From a virus, in IMG/VR virus record IMGVR_UViG_3300017917_004222, positions 62,001 through 126,000 of that record: a DNA stretch of 64,000 nucleotides; one strand, written 5' to 3'. Below are positions 32,901-40,427 of this stretch, in pieces. The notes below the pieces were generated by a model. That model was not told the DNA's origin, did no database searches, and saw only the letters and a list, made by a program, of their open reading frames with translations. The translations under genes were made by a program, and so were the position numbers. Within the stretch, counting starts at the first letter, position 1, and the number at the start of each line of letters is the position of its first letter.

Positions 32901-34955
32901 TCAGGTACCACACTAGTGGTGGTGGGGCAAAGCGGTGTAATTTTTACATCAACTGATGGCATCACATGGACCAGCCGCACTTCGGGCACCACCAACAACT
33001 TGTTGGCAGTGACTTGGAGTGGAACACAGTTTGTGGCGGTGGGTGTGTCGGGCACAATTCGTACTAGTCCAGACGGCACCACCTGGACCACTAGAACCTC
33101 GGGTACCACTACAACATTTCAGTCAGTAACATGGTCAGGCAGTTTATTTGTGGCCGTAGGCAACTCGGGAATGATTCGTACCAGTCCCGATGGCATCACT
33201 TGGACAGTTCGCACGTCGGGGACCTCTAACACTTTGACATCAGTGGTGTGGACTGGCAGCCAGTTTGTGGCAGTTGGCGCTTCGGGCACGGCTCTCACCA
33301 GCACTAACGGCATCTCTTGGACCATTAGATCCACAGGAACCACCAACCAATTGAACGGTGTGGCTTGGAGTGGAAGTCAGCTGGTGGCAGTGGGATCACT
33401 GTCTACAATAATAACATCCACCGATGGCATCACATGGCAACGTGTAAATCTCGGTAGTGAAGCGTCTGGTACTGGTGTGGCATGGGTCAACAGTCAATTC
33501 TTAACTGTGGGGCCCAGCGGGTTCGTTGCCACATCAGCCAACGGGTCTAGTTGGACAGTGAGGTCCTACAATCCCAGCCTCAGTACGCTGAACACAGTTG
33601 TGTGGTCAGGATCGAAGTTGGTAATTGGAAGCGTAAACGGGCGGGTATCAAACAGCAGTAATGGAATCAACTGGCAAACCACGTTCTTGGGTTATCCAAC
33701 TGACACTAGAGACATAGCGTTTGGTAACGGTCTTTATGTTGCTGTTAATGTTGGATCTGTTTTCACAAGCACTGATGGTGTAAATTGGACATTTGTGCCT
33801 ATTTTTGGGACCTCATCCACCAACCTAAATGCAGTGGTCTGGAGTGGCACTCAGTTTGTGGTTGTGGGTTCCACAGGCACAATTGTCACCAGTACCGATG
33901 GTGCCACCTGGACCATTAGAACCTCGGGCACTGTGCAGAATCTCAGCGGGGTGGTATGGAGTGGTACTCAATTTGTGGCCGTGGGGGTTAGCACTATTCT
34001 CACCAGCCCCGATGGTGTCACTTGGACTTCAAGAACCCCGGCTGCTTCCACTAGTTTTTTTGATGTATCGTGGTCAGGCAACCGATTCATAGCGGTGGGT
34101 CTCGACACGCTTATCACCACCAGCACTGACGGCATCTCTTGGATTGTAACCAAAACCAATCAGTCTTTGCTGGATACTGCTTATGCATCCTCTCTTGGTC
34201 GTATTGTGTCTGTGGGCAGCAACGGTGATGTGATGACCTCTGCTGACGGAATCACATGGACTGGTCGCGTGTCGGGCACAACCAATCAGTTGAGAAGATT
34301 GACCTGGACCGGCAGCCAGTTTGTGGCAGTAGGCGCGTCGGGCACAATTCGCACCAGTCCCGATGGCATCACTTGGACAGCTCAAACATCGGGAACTGCC
34401 AACTCTTTGATCGGAATTGCTTGGAGTGGTAGTTTATTCGTGGTTGTGGGCAACACAGGTACAATCATTACCAGTCCAGATGGCGTGACCTGGACCACCA
34501 GAACTTCAGGTACCACTGCCCAATTGTTTGATGTGGCCTGGGGCGGCGGCCAATTTGTAGCAGTGGGAGTAGCAGGGACAGTGCTTACCAGTCCAGACGG
34601 TGTGACCTGGACGTTACGAAATTCGGGATTAGCCAACGCGGCCCTGTCAAGAATAATTTGGGACGGTACTAGATTTTTAGCAGTGGCTTCCATATTGTAT
34701 TACAGTACTGATGGTATCACATGGCAAACATCAGCACCTCAAGACTCGGCATCGATAATATTGGGAGGCCTAACAAGTGGCAATCAGATTGTTGCCGTGG
34801 GCAGTAGTGGTCGCATTTATGTGTATACCGGAGTCTCATCCTGGACCAGGACACTAGCAACGCTCACTGGCGGCGAACTCAACTCAGTTCTCTGGACTGG
34901 TACACAATACGTAGCCACTGGACAAACTGCTGCAATACTAACCAGCAACAACTAA
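29943..34955 (+). CDS. Giant beta-propeller repeat protein (about 40 repeats), putative adhesin
   Basis: 1670 residues made almost wholly of about 40 repeats of roughly 42 residues. Each has the form W(S/T)GxQFVAVGxxGTIxTSPDGxTWTxRTSGTTxxLNxV. S-x-D-G-x-x-W is the Asp-box-like turn of BNR/sialidase and Ycf48-type propellers; the FVAVG strand and the Trp position fit four-stranded blades. Forty blades could make five to six propellers. Some repeats have diverged (YSSSLGVFVSVG type), perhaps marking propeller boundaries. No catalytic sialidase residues recognised. The Gly/Ser/Thr-rich composition and the fibre neighbourhood argue for a receptor-binding role. Confidence 0.75.
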   Translation: MLTIPSQLLLGAGASEPAPTPGQNWIPRMPGVSAFNVKSTYSPELGIFVVVGANGTVLTSPDNLAWTRQISGTSFQLNDVVWSGTQFVAVGNTGTIITSPDGVTWTARTSGTTVTLNGVSWSGTQFVIAEAFSARFITSTDGITWQRVQFSQPYAGMVYVSSSNLFVSVGTFGVIQTSPDGDTWTIRTSPTSQTLNSVAWNGSILVAVGNSGTIVTSPDGVTWTARTSNTNVTLSSVTWSSSNNQFVVVGNSGTVLTSPDGVSWTSQLLGQSILDVTYAPTLNTFLAVGTIGLIATSTDGATWTPQQPATLNQLNGVTWSGSQFVAVGNSGTILTSPDGTTWTLRTSGTTAILTSVVWGNNIFVATAFGQVFTSPDGITWTPRTVSSGNQFTNITWSGTQFVAVGNTGIVATSPDGVTWKVVGHSNTLLGNIAYSSSLGVFVSVGANGTILRSTDGNFWERQVSGTANQLNSVIWNGTNFVAVGNTSTVLISPDGITWTLRGAAAQDVLWIAQSPSLMVAVGTTGMISTSTDGQAWTGRVTGTTNRMTSVAWSGSQFAAVGAGGTVRTSPDGITWTAQTSGTTSQFQGVVSSGSQFVAVGAGGMISTSPDGVTWTVRTSGTANQLNSVTWSGTQFAAVGATGTIVTSPDGITWTTRTSGTTVSLNGVSWIGSQFVAVGATGTILTSTDGVTWTLKYQGITNNLLGITWDGAQFVAVGATGIIRTSPDGVTWTTQSSGVSTQLSGIAWTGTTLVAVGAPGVIRTSPDGITWSGRASATTTTLNRVVWSPQQFLLVAVGALAVTTRSPTSNGDGWIAQPTGTSSNLVGVTWSGTQFVAVGASGTVSTSTDGAAWILRTSGTTSQLNSVVWSGTQFVAVGNTGTIVTSTDGAAWILRTSGTTSQLNSVVWTGTRFVAVGVSGVIRASDDGSTWTGPFYSQNLTYTPVYASSLGLYVATGAGGTIITSPDATSWTTRTVATTLELYMTAWSGTTLVVVGQSGVIFTSTDGITWTSRTSGTTNNLLAVTWSGTQFVAVGVSGTIRTSPDGTTWTTRTSGTTTTFQSVTWSGSLFVAVGNSGMIRTSPDGITWTVRTSGTSNTLTSVVWTGSQFVAVGASGTALTSTNGISWTIRSTGTTNQLNGVAWSGSQLVAVGSLSTIITSTDGITWQRVNLGSEASGTGVAWVNSQFLTVGPSGFVATSANGSSWTVRSYNPSLSTLNTVVWSGSKLVIGSVNGRVSNSSNGINWQTTFLGYPTDTRDIAFGNGLYVAVNVGSVFTSTDGVNWTFVPIFGTSSTNLNAVVWSGTQFVVVGSTGTIVTSTDGATWTIRTSGTVQNLSGVVWSGTQFVAVGVSTILTSPDGVTWTSRTPAASTSFFDVSWSGNRFIAVGLDTLITTSTDGISWIVTKTNQSLLDTAYASSLGRIVSVGSNGDVMTSADGITWTGRVSGTTNQLRRLTWTGSQFVAVGASGTIRTSPDGITWTAQTSGTANSLIGIAWSGSLFVVVGNTGTIITSPDGVTWTTRTSGTTAQLFDVAWGGGQFVAVGVAGTVLTSPDGVTWTLRNSGLANAALSRIIWDGTRFLAVASILYYSTDGITWQTSAPQDSASIILGGLTSGNQIVAVGSSGRIYVYTGVSSWTRTLATLTGGELNSVLWTGTQYVATGQTAAILTSNN
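32475..32663 (+). repeat. 72-bp exact direct repeat in the propeller gene
   Basis: 32475-32546 and 32592-32663 are identical over 72 bp, offset by 117 bp (39 codons, one repeat unit). Most other repeats are clearly diverged, so this is a recent duplication of one unit. Confidence 0.9.
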
Positions 34956-34969
34956 TTTAAGGACAAAGC

Positions 34970-35527
34970 ATGTATCTAAAGATCACACAAAACCAAATGG
35001 TATACCCGTATGATGTTTCGCTCCTGCGAACTGAACACCCAAATGTGTCATTTCCGTCGGACTACAAAACCAATTATGCACTGCTGGCAGAGTTTGGAAT
35101 ACACTGGGCGACCGAAACCCCGCCGCCCCAAGTTGACAAATTCACCCACCGGGTTCAAGCAACAGACCCAGCCGAAGTCAACGGTGAGTATGTTCAGCAG
35201 TGGCAGGTTATAGAACTCTCGGAGCAAGAACAGCAAGACAAAATACGTGCGGCTCAGCGTGAGTTTGAAGCACTGGTGCAAGAACGGCTGAATGCATGGG
35301 CCATGCAGAAGGGCTACAACGGCATTGAGTCAGCTGTGTCTTACGTGTACAGCAAAGTAGCTAAATTCGCCGAAGAAGCAAGATATGCAGTTGATATGCG
35401 AGATGCTATGTGGGCTAAATTGTACGAGATATTTGATCAAGTGAATCAGGGCCAACGAGCCATGCCGCGATCACTTGCTAAAATCGAATCTGAGTTGCCA
35501 ACCTTGACCTGGGACACCGCAGAATAA
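34970..35527 (+). CDS. Putative tail-fibre assembly protein
   Basis: 185 residues. It begins MYLKITQNQMVYPYDVSLLR; the middle is a charged helix (EQEQQDKIRAAQREFEALVQERLNAWAMQKGYNG), and the C terminus ends MPRSLAKIESELPTLTWDTAE. A helix-rich protein with a Y/W-rich start and a short W-containing tail at the end of a fibre cluster fits the phage fibre-assembly chaperones (DUF4376 and related). AAGGA precedes the ATG. It converges on the Nudix gene with only 12 bases between. Confidence 0.6.
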   Translation: MYLKITQNQMVYPYDVSLLRTEHPNVSFPSDYKTNYALLAEFGIHWATETPPPQVDKFTHRVQATDPAEVNGEYVQQWQVIELSEQEQQDKIRAAQREFEALVQERLNAWAMQKGYNGIESAVSYVYSKVAKFAEEARYAVDMRDAMWAKLYEIFDQVNQGQRAMPRSLAKIESELPTLTWDTAE

Positions 35528-35539
35528 CTGCCACAGTGG

Positions 35540-35956
35540 TCAACTGATGCTGTGTTCCACCTGTTGCAGCTTGGCCTGCACAGCATCCACATTCACAGTG
35601 TTCCACAGGCCTGGGTGCAAGGGCCTGGGCCAATGCCCACGATCTATCCAAGCCCAGCCCAGGTGCTCGTGATTGAGAACCGGCACAAACTCCGAATCCA
35701 CCACGCACACCCAGGTGTGATATTCAAACATGCCATCGGCGCTGGTGAATTTTTCCAGGGGAACCAAGCGTTGGTAATCGGGGAAGAAGCCCAGCTCTTC
35801 TGTGCACTCTCGCTCCATGCCGCCCAGCAGGGTTTCGTTGAGTTCCAGTTTGCCCCCGGGCAAGGCCCAGGTGCTGGGGTGCCGTGGATCGTTGCGCAAC
35901 AAGAACAGGTAGCGTCCGGTTGCTGCGCTCTTGAACAGCACACCAACCGCTTTCAA
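35540..35956 (-). CDS. Nudix hydrolase
   Basis: The Nudix box is complete: G35-x5-E41-x7-R49-E50-C51-T52-E53-E54-L55-G56, at residues 35-57 of a 138-residue protein. Such enzymes hydrolyse nucleoside diphosphate derivatives; the substrate cannot be predicted. The ORF is open further upstream, but gp15 ends there; a TTG at 35956 overlaps the gp15 stop (TTGA), so I place the start on it, giving MKAVGVLFKS. Translation is probably coupled to gp15. T4 also carries a Nudix enzyme (NudE), elsewhere. Confidence 0.8.
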   Translation of the reverse strand: MKAVGVLFKSAATGRYLFLLRNDPRHPSTWALPGGKLELNETLLGGMERECTEELGFFPDYQRLVPLEKFTSADGMFEYHTWVCVVDSEFVPVLNHEHLGWAWIDRGHWPRPLHPGLWNTVNVDAVQAKLQQVEHSIS

Positions 35957-37356
35957 AGTACCAGACTCCAAAGGCCGCCGGGATAGACTCCTTGGTAACT
36001 CTTGATCCATGCCTCTCCGGTCCATTTGTATTGTGTTCCTGTGGTGATGTTGGTAACGTATTGAATGTCTTGCTGGTTTGTGCTGGCAAACACCACACGC
36101 CATCTTGTGCCATCGTACTCGATGATGTCGTTGGCCTGGGCCACCAAGGGCTGCCCTAGATCCCCGCGCCAGGCTTGGGGATTGTATGCGTTTATTGTAG
36201 CACCAGTGGGTTCAGTTAGCAAGTATCGTGTGCCAGCCGCAGCAGGCGGCAGCCCGTTGTCGGGTCCACTCACTTGAGGATCAATAATGGCATCAATTGG
36301 TGCCAGGGTATTTTGCGGAGCAGTATCTGGATCTGGCGAGAATATGATCAAGCGGGTGTCATTGGGATCCACAACAAACGTACCCACAATGGGAGACTCG
36401 TCGTTTTGGTCTCTGAACAGTCGAATTTGACTCACACCTGGGCGGTATACCCCGTATGCATCCAGCAGCGCTGGCCACAACAGCGGACTGTCGCCCACAA
36501 TTTCGGTGGGAGTCAGTGTGTCTAGGCTGCCGTTGGGTACCACAGCAGGGGCATACAAGCACTGAATCTTGTTGTCAATCACCACCAGTTTGTAGTTCCA
36601 GGGAGTGACCATGACTCGAGTGCCCAGCAACAGATCATTGTTGGTGATGGCGTCGCGCAGGTCGCCTTGAGCATCGTAGATGCCGGCCACGATGCGCTCT
36701 ACCACACCCAGCTTCTTGACCTTGGCCGGAGCGCTGATCCAAATGGGAATGTTGAATCTCAGGGTGGCAATGTCAATGGGATTTTCAGTACCAGTGGGTA
36801 TGGTTCTTGACGTCCAGGTTGTGGATTCAAGCTCAACTACCGAGAGACTGGTCCAGTCAATATAGTTGTCGGTGCTCTGTACTTCCAGGCTGGGGTTGAA
36901 CAAGGTCACAATCTGTTCCAGCAGTTGAAACTTTTGATTGGTGTTTGAAGTCCAAATATCCAAATTGATGGTGAGTTTGTAAGGCACTGGCATCAGCCGC
37001 TCGATTGTGAATGCATTGCCCTGTGTGGTTTCGTATGTTTCGGTCACGGGATCGTAAGTTCGCTGCCGTACATGCATCTTGCTCACATGATACGGCTCTT
37101 GCATCCTGGGGCGATCGTAGTCAAACCCAGTGATGTAGAAAGTCATGAGCGGTGTACTGGGCAGGTTGTTGGCCGAGTTTTCTTGCAGAATAGTTTGCGC
37201 ATTGCGGCTGGCATCGCCGTAGCGAATGGGCACACGAATCAGTGCAGCAGCCTGGGTATTGGGATCGATGCCATACTCCACTTGAAACCCGCTGAAGATT
37301 CGAGTGAACTGCAGCAGGAAACGTCGGATTTGTTCGTCGTAAAAGAAGGCTTGAAT
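35953..37356 (-). CDS. 15: Tail completion / sheath stabiliser gp15, probable AUU start
   Basis: The tail-terminator protein that joins the tail to the head. Family features include QIRRFLLQF (about residues 9-17), VPIRYGD, and PYKLTINLDIWTSNTNQKFQLLEQIVTLFNPSLE, which match T4 gp15's PIKMIYELSIFTR and VEQILPYFQPHF region. It has 467 residues against 272 in T4, with a longer C-terminal half of unknown role. The first standard start in frame is a GTG at 37281, but the strongly conserved FFYDEQIRRFLL segment lies upstream. AAGGAG (37364-37369) is 7 nt from an ATT at 37356, which I take as the start. It follows gp14. Confidence 0.8.
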   Translation of the reverse strand: MQAFFYDEQIRRFLLQFTRIFSGFQVEYGIDPNTQAAALIRVPIRYGDASRNAQTILQENSANNLPSTPLMTFYITGFDYDRPRMQEPYHVSKMHVRQRTYDPVTETYETTQGNAFTIERLMPVPYKLTINLDIWTSNTNQKFQLLEQIVTLFNPSLEVQSTDNYIDWTSLSVVELESTTWTSRTIPTGTENPIDIATLRFNIPIWISAPAKVKKLGVVERIVAGIYDAQGDLRDAITNNDLLLGTRVMVTPWNYKLVVIDNKIQCLYAPAVVPNGSLDTLTPTEIVGDSPLLWPALLDAYGVYRPGVSQIRLFRDQNDESPIVGTFVVDPNDTRLIIFSPDPDTAPQNTLAPIDAIIDPQVSGPDNGLPPAAAGTRYLLTEPTGATINAYNPQAWRGDLGQPLVAQANDIIEYDGTRWRVVFASTNQQDIQYVTNITTGTQYKWTGEAWIKSYQGVYPGGLWSLVL

Positions 37357-37376
37357 TTTGATTCTCCTTGATAGTG

Positions 37377-38747
37377 TCAGCTACTGGGCTGCCCAGGCTG
37401 TGTACCCGGCCTTGGTCTAGACGGCTTGTTGCCGCCTGCATCGCCGTTGTCAGCACGAGGCTTGAGAATTTCGCTGAGACTCTGACGGCTGGGAATGTTG
37501 CCCTGGTCAGTAGTGGGCACTGTGTAACTGTTGTTCACAAAGCCCGAACGCAAGGTGTTGTTGTTTGGACCGTTGTCAAGATTGGTTCGCACCTTTTCTT
37601 CGATCTTGATCCAAGTGGATCCGTTGTAACGGAACAGACGATTGGGGAAGTAATCCAAACGCAAGCAGTAGTCGCCGGCCACTGCATTGGGCGGAAAGCT
37701 CACACCTGGAGTCACTGGCAATCCGTTGGGAGGAATGCCGTCGCCTGTGAGGTAACCGGCTGTGTAACCATCGCTGCGCGGAGTCACGTTCATACCGCCC
37801 TGTGTGCCATCCACTGTGTCGGTATCTTCAGTTGTGAGAGAAACAGGGTTAGCCGGCTGCCCATCCACTGTGGTGGGCTCGATGTAGAACGACACAGTGT
37901 CGTAGCCACTTAGTGGTACCTCCACGTTGGCTTGTGTGACAATGGCATCGTTCAGTGCAGTGTCTTTGGCTCTGGTACCTTGCACTTCGCTGATGGTGGG
38001 CGGAGTGTATTCAGTCCAGTAACTGGGGTTGGAGATTTCAACGCCGGCAGGTACGTTTTGTGTGGCACGATAGTACACATCGCTGGAGTTCACAATGCTG
38101 CCAGCAGGATAGTAGTCACCCGGATCCCAGATGTATTCGCTCACAAACGGGCGATTGGTAATGGAGTTGTATTCTTGCGAGTCTGTCAATGGCGTGGCCT
38201 TTACTCTCCACAGGTGCGGAAGCCATGTTTGCGAGAACCCCTCGCTGGCAAATGCAGCATCCTGTATCACATAGTATTTGGGCAGGGGCAGCATGGCAGG
38301 GTTCAAGGGATTGTAATCCTTGAGATTGGGCAGTTCCAGCACATCACCGTTCATGAGCTTGCGCCCAATGGTGTCGATCATGCTGTTGTAGTGGAATGTG
38401 ATAAACAGGGTGTCGTTGTTGAGAAACAGGCCAAACTGACTGAGGTCAAAGTCCACGTCTTGTTGGTTGTAAACACCTCGCATGACATACACATCAGGCG
38501 CATACACCCGATCGCGGTTTTCCAACAGCAGCAAGTCTTGGATGTTCAACACGCTTTGTTCTTCGTACACCGGCTGTGTGGCATCAGCATTGCCCGAAAA
38601 TGCCGAATCCTCGCCCCCAGTTTGTGGACCTATGTAGCGATGAACATAGATATCCAGTCCGCCCACGGTGTATTGTTCTCTTATCGTCCGGTCAAGAAAC
38701 TGGTAGTCTCTTGTGCGGTTAGGCCGCCACAAACTTAATCTTGGCAT
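37377..38747 (-). CDS. 14: Neck protein gp14
   Basis: 456 residues. The core DLSQFGLFLNNDTLFITFHYNSM, followed by GRKLMNGDVLELPNLKDY, matches the T4 gp14 pattern (FSNFGMQVQDEVTLSI, then PKEGDLIYFPMDN), and an RDRVYAPDVYVMRG segment precedes it. T4 gp14 is 256 aa; the C-terminal 200 residues here (LTTEDTDTVDG onwards, ending in a Pro/Gly/Arg tail) are extra. The ATG lies inside the 3' end of the HNH gene, whose AAAGGA provides the ribosome-binding site. Confidence 0.75.
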   Translation of the reverse strand: MPRLSLWRPNRTRDYQFLDRTIREQYTVGGLDIYVHRYIGPQTGGEDSAFSGNADATQPVYEEQSVLNIQDLLLLENRDRVYAPDVYVMRGVYNQQDVDFDLSQFGLFLNNDTLFITFHYNSMIDTIGRKLMNGDVLELPNLKDYNPLNPAMLPLPKYYVIQDAAFASEGFSQTWLPHLWRVKATPLTDSQEYNSITNRPFVSEYIWDPGDYYPAGSIVNSSDVYYRATQNVPAGVEISNPSYWTEYTPPTISEVQGTRAKDTALNDAIVTQANVEVPLSGYDTVSFYIEPTTVDGQPANPVSLTTEDTDTVDGTQGGMNVTPRSDGYTAGYLTGDGIPPNGLPVTPGVSFPPNAVAGDYCLRLDYFPNRLFRYNGSTWIKIEEKVRTNLDNGPNNNTLRSGFVNNSYTVPTTDQGNIPSRQSLSEILKPRADNGDAGGNKPSRPRPGTQPGQPSS

Positions 38748-39439
38748 GTTGGATCCTTTGCTCGCATGCAGTTATTATTGTGCCATCTTTCAAGATTTGA
38801 TTTCCCGCCAACAGTCTTGCCACAATGCTGGCAGACATATTTTGGTTTTGGTGCACGAAGTTTCATTAGGGTGGCATCGGTGTGTGTTTTTCCGAAAAAC
38901 GAATTATCGACCCCAGTTTTTCTTACACCGTAAAAATGATTGTTCACCCCGGATTGATGTGGTCTTTTCTCTCCCTTGCGTCGCTGGTTGATCGCAATCA
39001 TGTTATTGCGTCTAATGGCTTTTTTGTCATCGCCTTCACTTTGGGCGCGGGCTTGTGCAGAGATTTTTAACTTTTCAATCCATTCGTCGGTGAATTTTCT
39101 GCCTTTAAGAGATGAGTTTAACGACTCTCTAAGGTTCTGATAAACTCGAGAACCAACTTTGTATCTGTCTTGTTTGGTGTTATTGCTATGCATCATTTTC
39201 TTGCATGCGTACACCATTTTTCTTTTAGGTTCCCCAGTTACCATCTTAGTAAGCAACCAGTGAGCAATAAAATGCTCGCGAGCTGTTAACCTAACCAAAT
39301 TCTCTGTATTATCGCTACCACCAAGTGACTTGGGGATGATGTGATGGCACTCGGAATAACACTCGTTGGGCAACTGACGTCCTTGTGCTCGGACAATTAT
39401 TTGGTAGTACCACTGAGTATATTTGTTATCACTGAACAT
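38735..39439 (-). CDS. HNH homing endonuclease upstream of gene 14
   Basis: 234 residues from the ATG at 39439 (MFSDNKYTQW); the frame is open 24 codons further back but the late box lies just before this ATG. The HNH motif is ECHHIIPKSLGGSDNTENLVRLTAREH near residues 28-56, typical of T4-group homing enzymes. Then come a NUMOD3-like stretch (SLKGRKFTDEWIEKLKISAQ, GVNNHFYGVRKTG) and a C-terminal CxxC zinc finger (CQHCGKTVGGKSNLERWHNNNC). It is AT- and Lys-rich compared with its neighbours. Its last 13 bases include the first codons of gp14. Confidence 0.85.
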   Translation of the reverse strand: MFSDNKYTQWYYQIIVRAQGRQLPNECYSECHHIIPKSLGGSDNTENLVRLTAREHFIAHWLLTKMVTGEPKRKMVYACKKMMHSNNTKQDRYKVGSRVYQNLRESLNSSLKGRKFTDEWIEKLKISAQARAQSEGDDKKAIRRNNMIAINQRRKGEKRPHQSGVNNHFYGVRKTGVDNSFFGKTHTDATLMKLRAPKPKYVCQHCGKTVGGKSNLERWHNNNCMRAKDPTCQD

Positions 39440-39446
39440 AGTGGTG

Positions 39447-39453
39447 TATTTAG
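39447..39453 (-). promoter_or_regulatory. Late promoter box (CTAAATA), 7 nt before a start codon
   Basis: On the minus strand CTAAATA precedes the HNH ATG (39439) by 7 nt. It may be the original promoter of gene 14, captured by the insertion. Confidence 0.55.
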
Positions 39454-39464
39454 CAACCGCTTGG

Positions 39465-39493
39465 TTGCTCAAAATCCTCACATGCGCTATAAT
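39465..39493 (+). promoter_or_regulatory. Sigma70-like promoter
   Basis: TATAAT at 39488-39493 in a GCGCTATAAT context, with a poorer -35 (TTGCTC, 39465-39470) 17 nt upstream. It faces the gene at 39526 and overlaps the divergent HNH promoter region. Confidence 0.55.
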
Positions 39494-39525
39494 ATGGTTT
39501 TGCAGCAACAAACCCCAGGATCACC

Positions 39526-39762
39526 ATGCCACAGTTCTACACAGACCAACAGGTGCGTGATCACGCACAGGCACAGGGCCTGCATGCCCGCAGCACTGAA
39601 CAGGAAATCCGTGCAGCGTTCCCCGATCTGCCAGCTGAAAGCGAAGTTTTTGGGCCCGAGGGGCGCCTGCGCATGGTTGACGGCATTCCGGGTTGGGTCA
39701 GCCCCCGTGCCGCACGCCCGGTTGACCATAAATCCGCCCTGTGCTACAATACAAGTTACTAA
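39526..39762 (+). CDS. Small hypothetical protein
   Basis: 78 residues (MPQFYTDQQVRDHAQAQG start), predicted helical at the N terminus with EQEIRAAFPDLP and RMVDGIPGWVSPRA later. AGGATC precedes the ATG, and a sigma70-like promoter lies 33 nt upstream. The coding part contains the -35 and -10 boxes of the next promoter. No family recognised. Confidence 0.55.
   Translation: MPQFYTDQQVRDHAQAQGLHARSTEQEIRAAFPDLPAESEVFGPEGRLRMVDGIPGWVSPRAARPVDHKSALCYNTSY
39722..39750 (+). promoter_or_regulatory. Sigma70-like promoter (TTGACC-17-TACAAT)
   Basis: TTGACC (39722-39727), 17 nt spacer, TACAAT (39745-39750), with TG two bases before the -10 (TGCTACAAT). It drives the gene at 39790. Confidence 0.7.
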
Positions 39763-39789
39763 ACAACTGAACCCTTTCAAGGAAACCAC

Positions 39790-40332
39790 ATGACACTGCG
39801 TTCTTTCTCCCACCCTGGTCTGGTTGATTACAAGTATGACACTGAAAAGCGTCAGGTCATCAGCTACAAGGTCAATGCCGCCGGTCAACCCCGCGCCTGG
39901 AGCTTTGACAACAGTCGCATCGCTCGCATGGGCCTGCGCACTCGCAGCGGCAGCACGGTGAACATCCGTCGGGACCAGATCGAGCAACACCTTGTTCCGG
40001 AAGCTCGCAAAACCACTGTGACCCGCATTGGCAGCGCCACCCAGCGCCAGATCAACGAAGCCCGCGACATCCGTGCCAAGATCAACTCTGGTGCCACTGT
40101 GACCAACAACCTGGACTTGCTCAAGCCCGACTTTGAATACGTGCTGTTCAGCGTGAAAAACCAGTGCAGCCAGTATTTCTTCCGTGGCACTTCGGTGGGC
40201 GATGCTCTGCGCATGTTTGCACGTCGTGGCGAACACATCGCGCCCAGCGACATTCGCATCCTCAACACCCGCACCAACACGGTGACGGAACTGCAAACCC
40301 AGGTGATCACCACCTACGTGCTGGCTGCGTGA
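39790..40332 (+). CDS. Hypothetical protein behind a sigma70-like promoter
   Basis: 180 residues, basic, starting MTLRSFSHPGLVDYKYD. It has a central RQINEARDIRAKINSG helix and a second half (YVLFSVKNQCSQYFFRGTSVGDALRMFARRG) that looks like a small alpha/beta domain. AAGGA is 9 nt before the ATG. No known family. The sigma70-like promoter suggests early expression, and the 180-residue basic profile would fit a host-takeover protein, but this is a guess. Confidence 0.55.
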   Translation: MTLRSFSHPGLVDYKYDTEKRQVISYKVNAAGQPRAWSFDNSRIARMGLRTRSGSTVNIRRDQIEQHLVPEARKTTVTRIGSATQRQINEARDIRAKINSGATVTNNLDLLKPDFEYVLFSVKNQCSQYFFRGTSVGDALRMFARRGEHIAPSDIRILNTRTNTVTELQTQVITTYVLAA

Positions 40333-40335
40333 TAC

Positions 40336-40362
40336 ACACTGCCCGGAGATCCCGGGCAGTGT
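40336..40362 (+). terminator. Strong hairpin after the 39790 gene
   Basis: ACACTGCCCGG (40336-40346) pairs perfectly with CCGGGCAGTGT (40352-40362), loop AGATC. No T-run follows, so it may be a Rho-type pause or an RNA-stability element rather than an intrinsic terminator. Confidence 0.55.
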
Positions 40363-40368
40363 CACGAC

Positions 40369-40397
40369 TTGACCCAAAATGGCAGGTGTGCTATAAT
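40369..40397 (+). promoter_or_regulatory. Sigma70-like promoter (TTGACC-17-TATAAT)
   Basis: TTGACC (40369-40374), 17 nt spacer, TATAAT (40392-40397) with TG two bases upstream. It drives the gene at 40428, which has an AAGGAG site. Confidence 0.8.
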
Positions 40398-40427
40398 TAC
40401 AGTGTTGACAACAAGGAGCCATCAAAC

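Noticed and set aside
30467-34693. Many antisense ORFs in the propeller gene
   Set aside because: All are repeats of the same shadow frame of the repeat unit.
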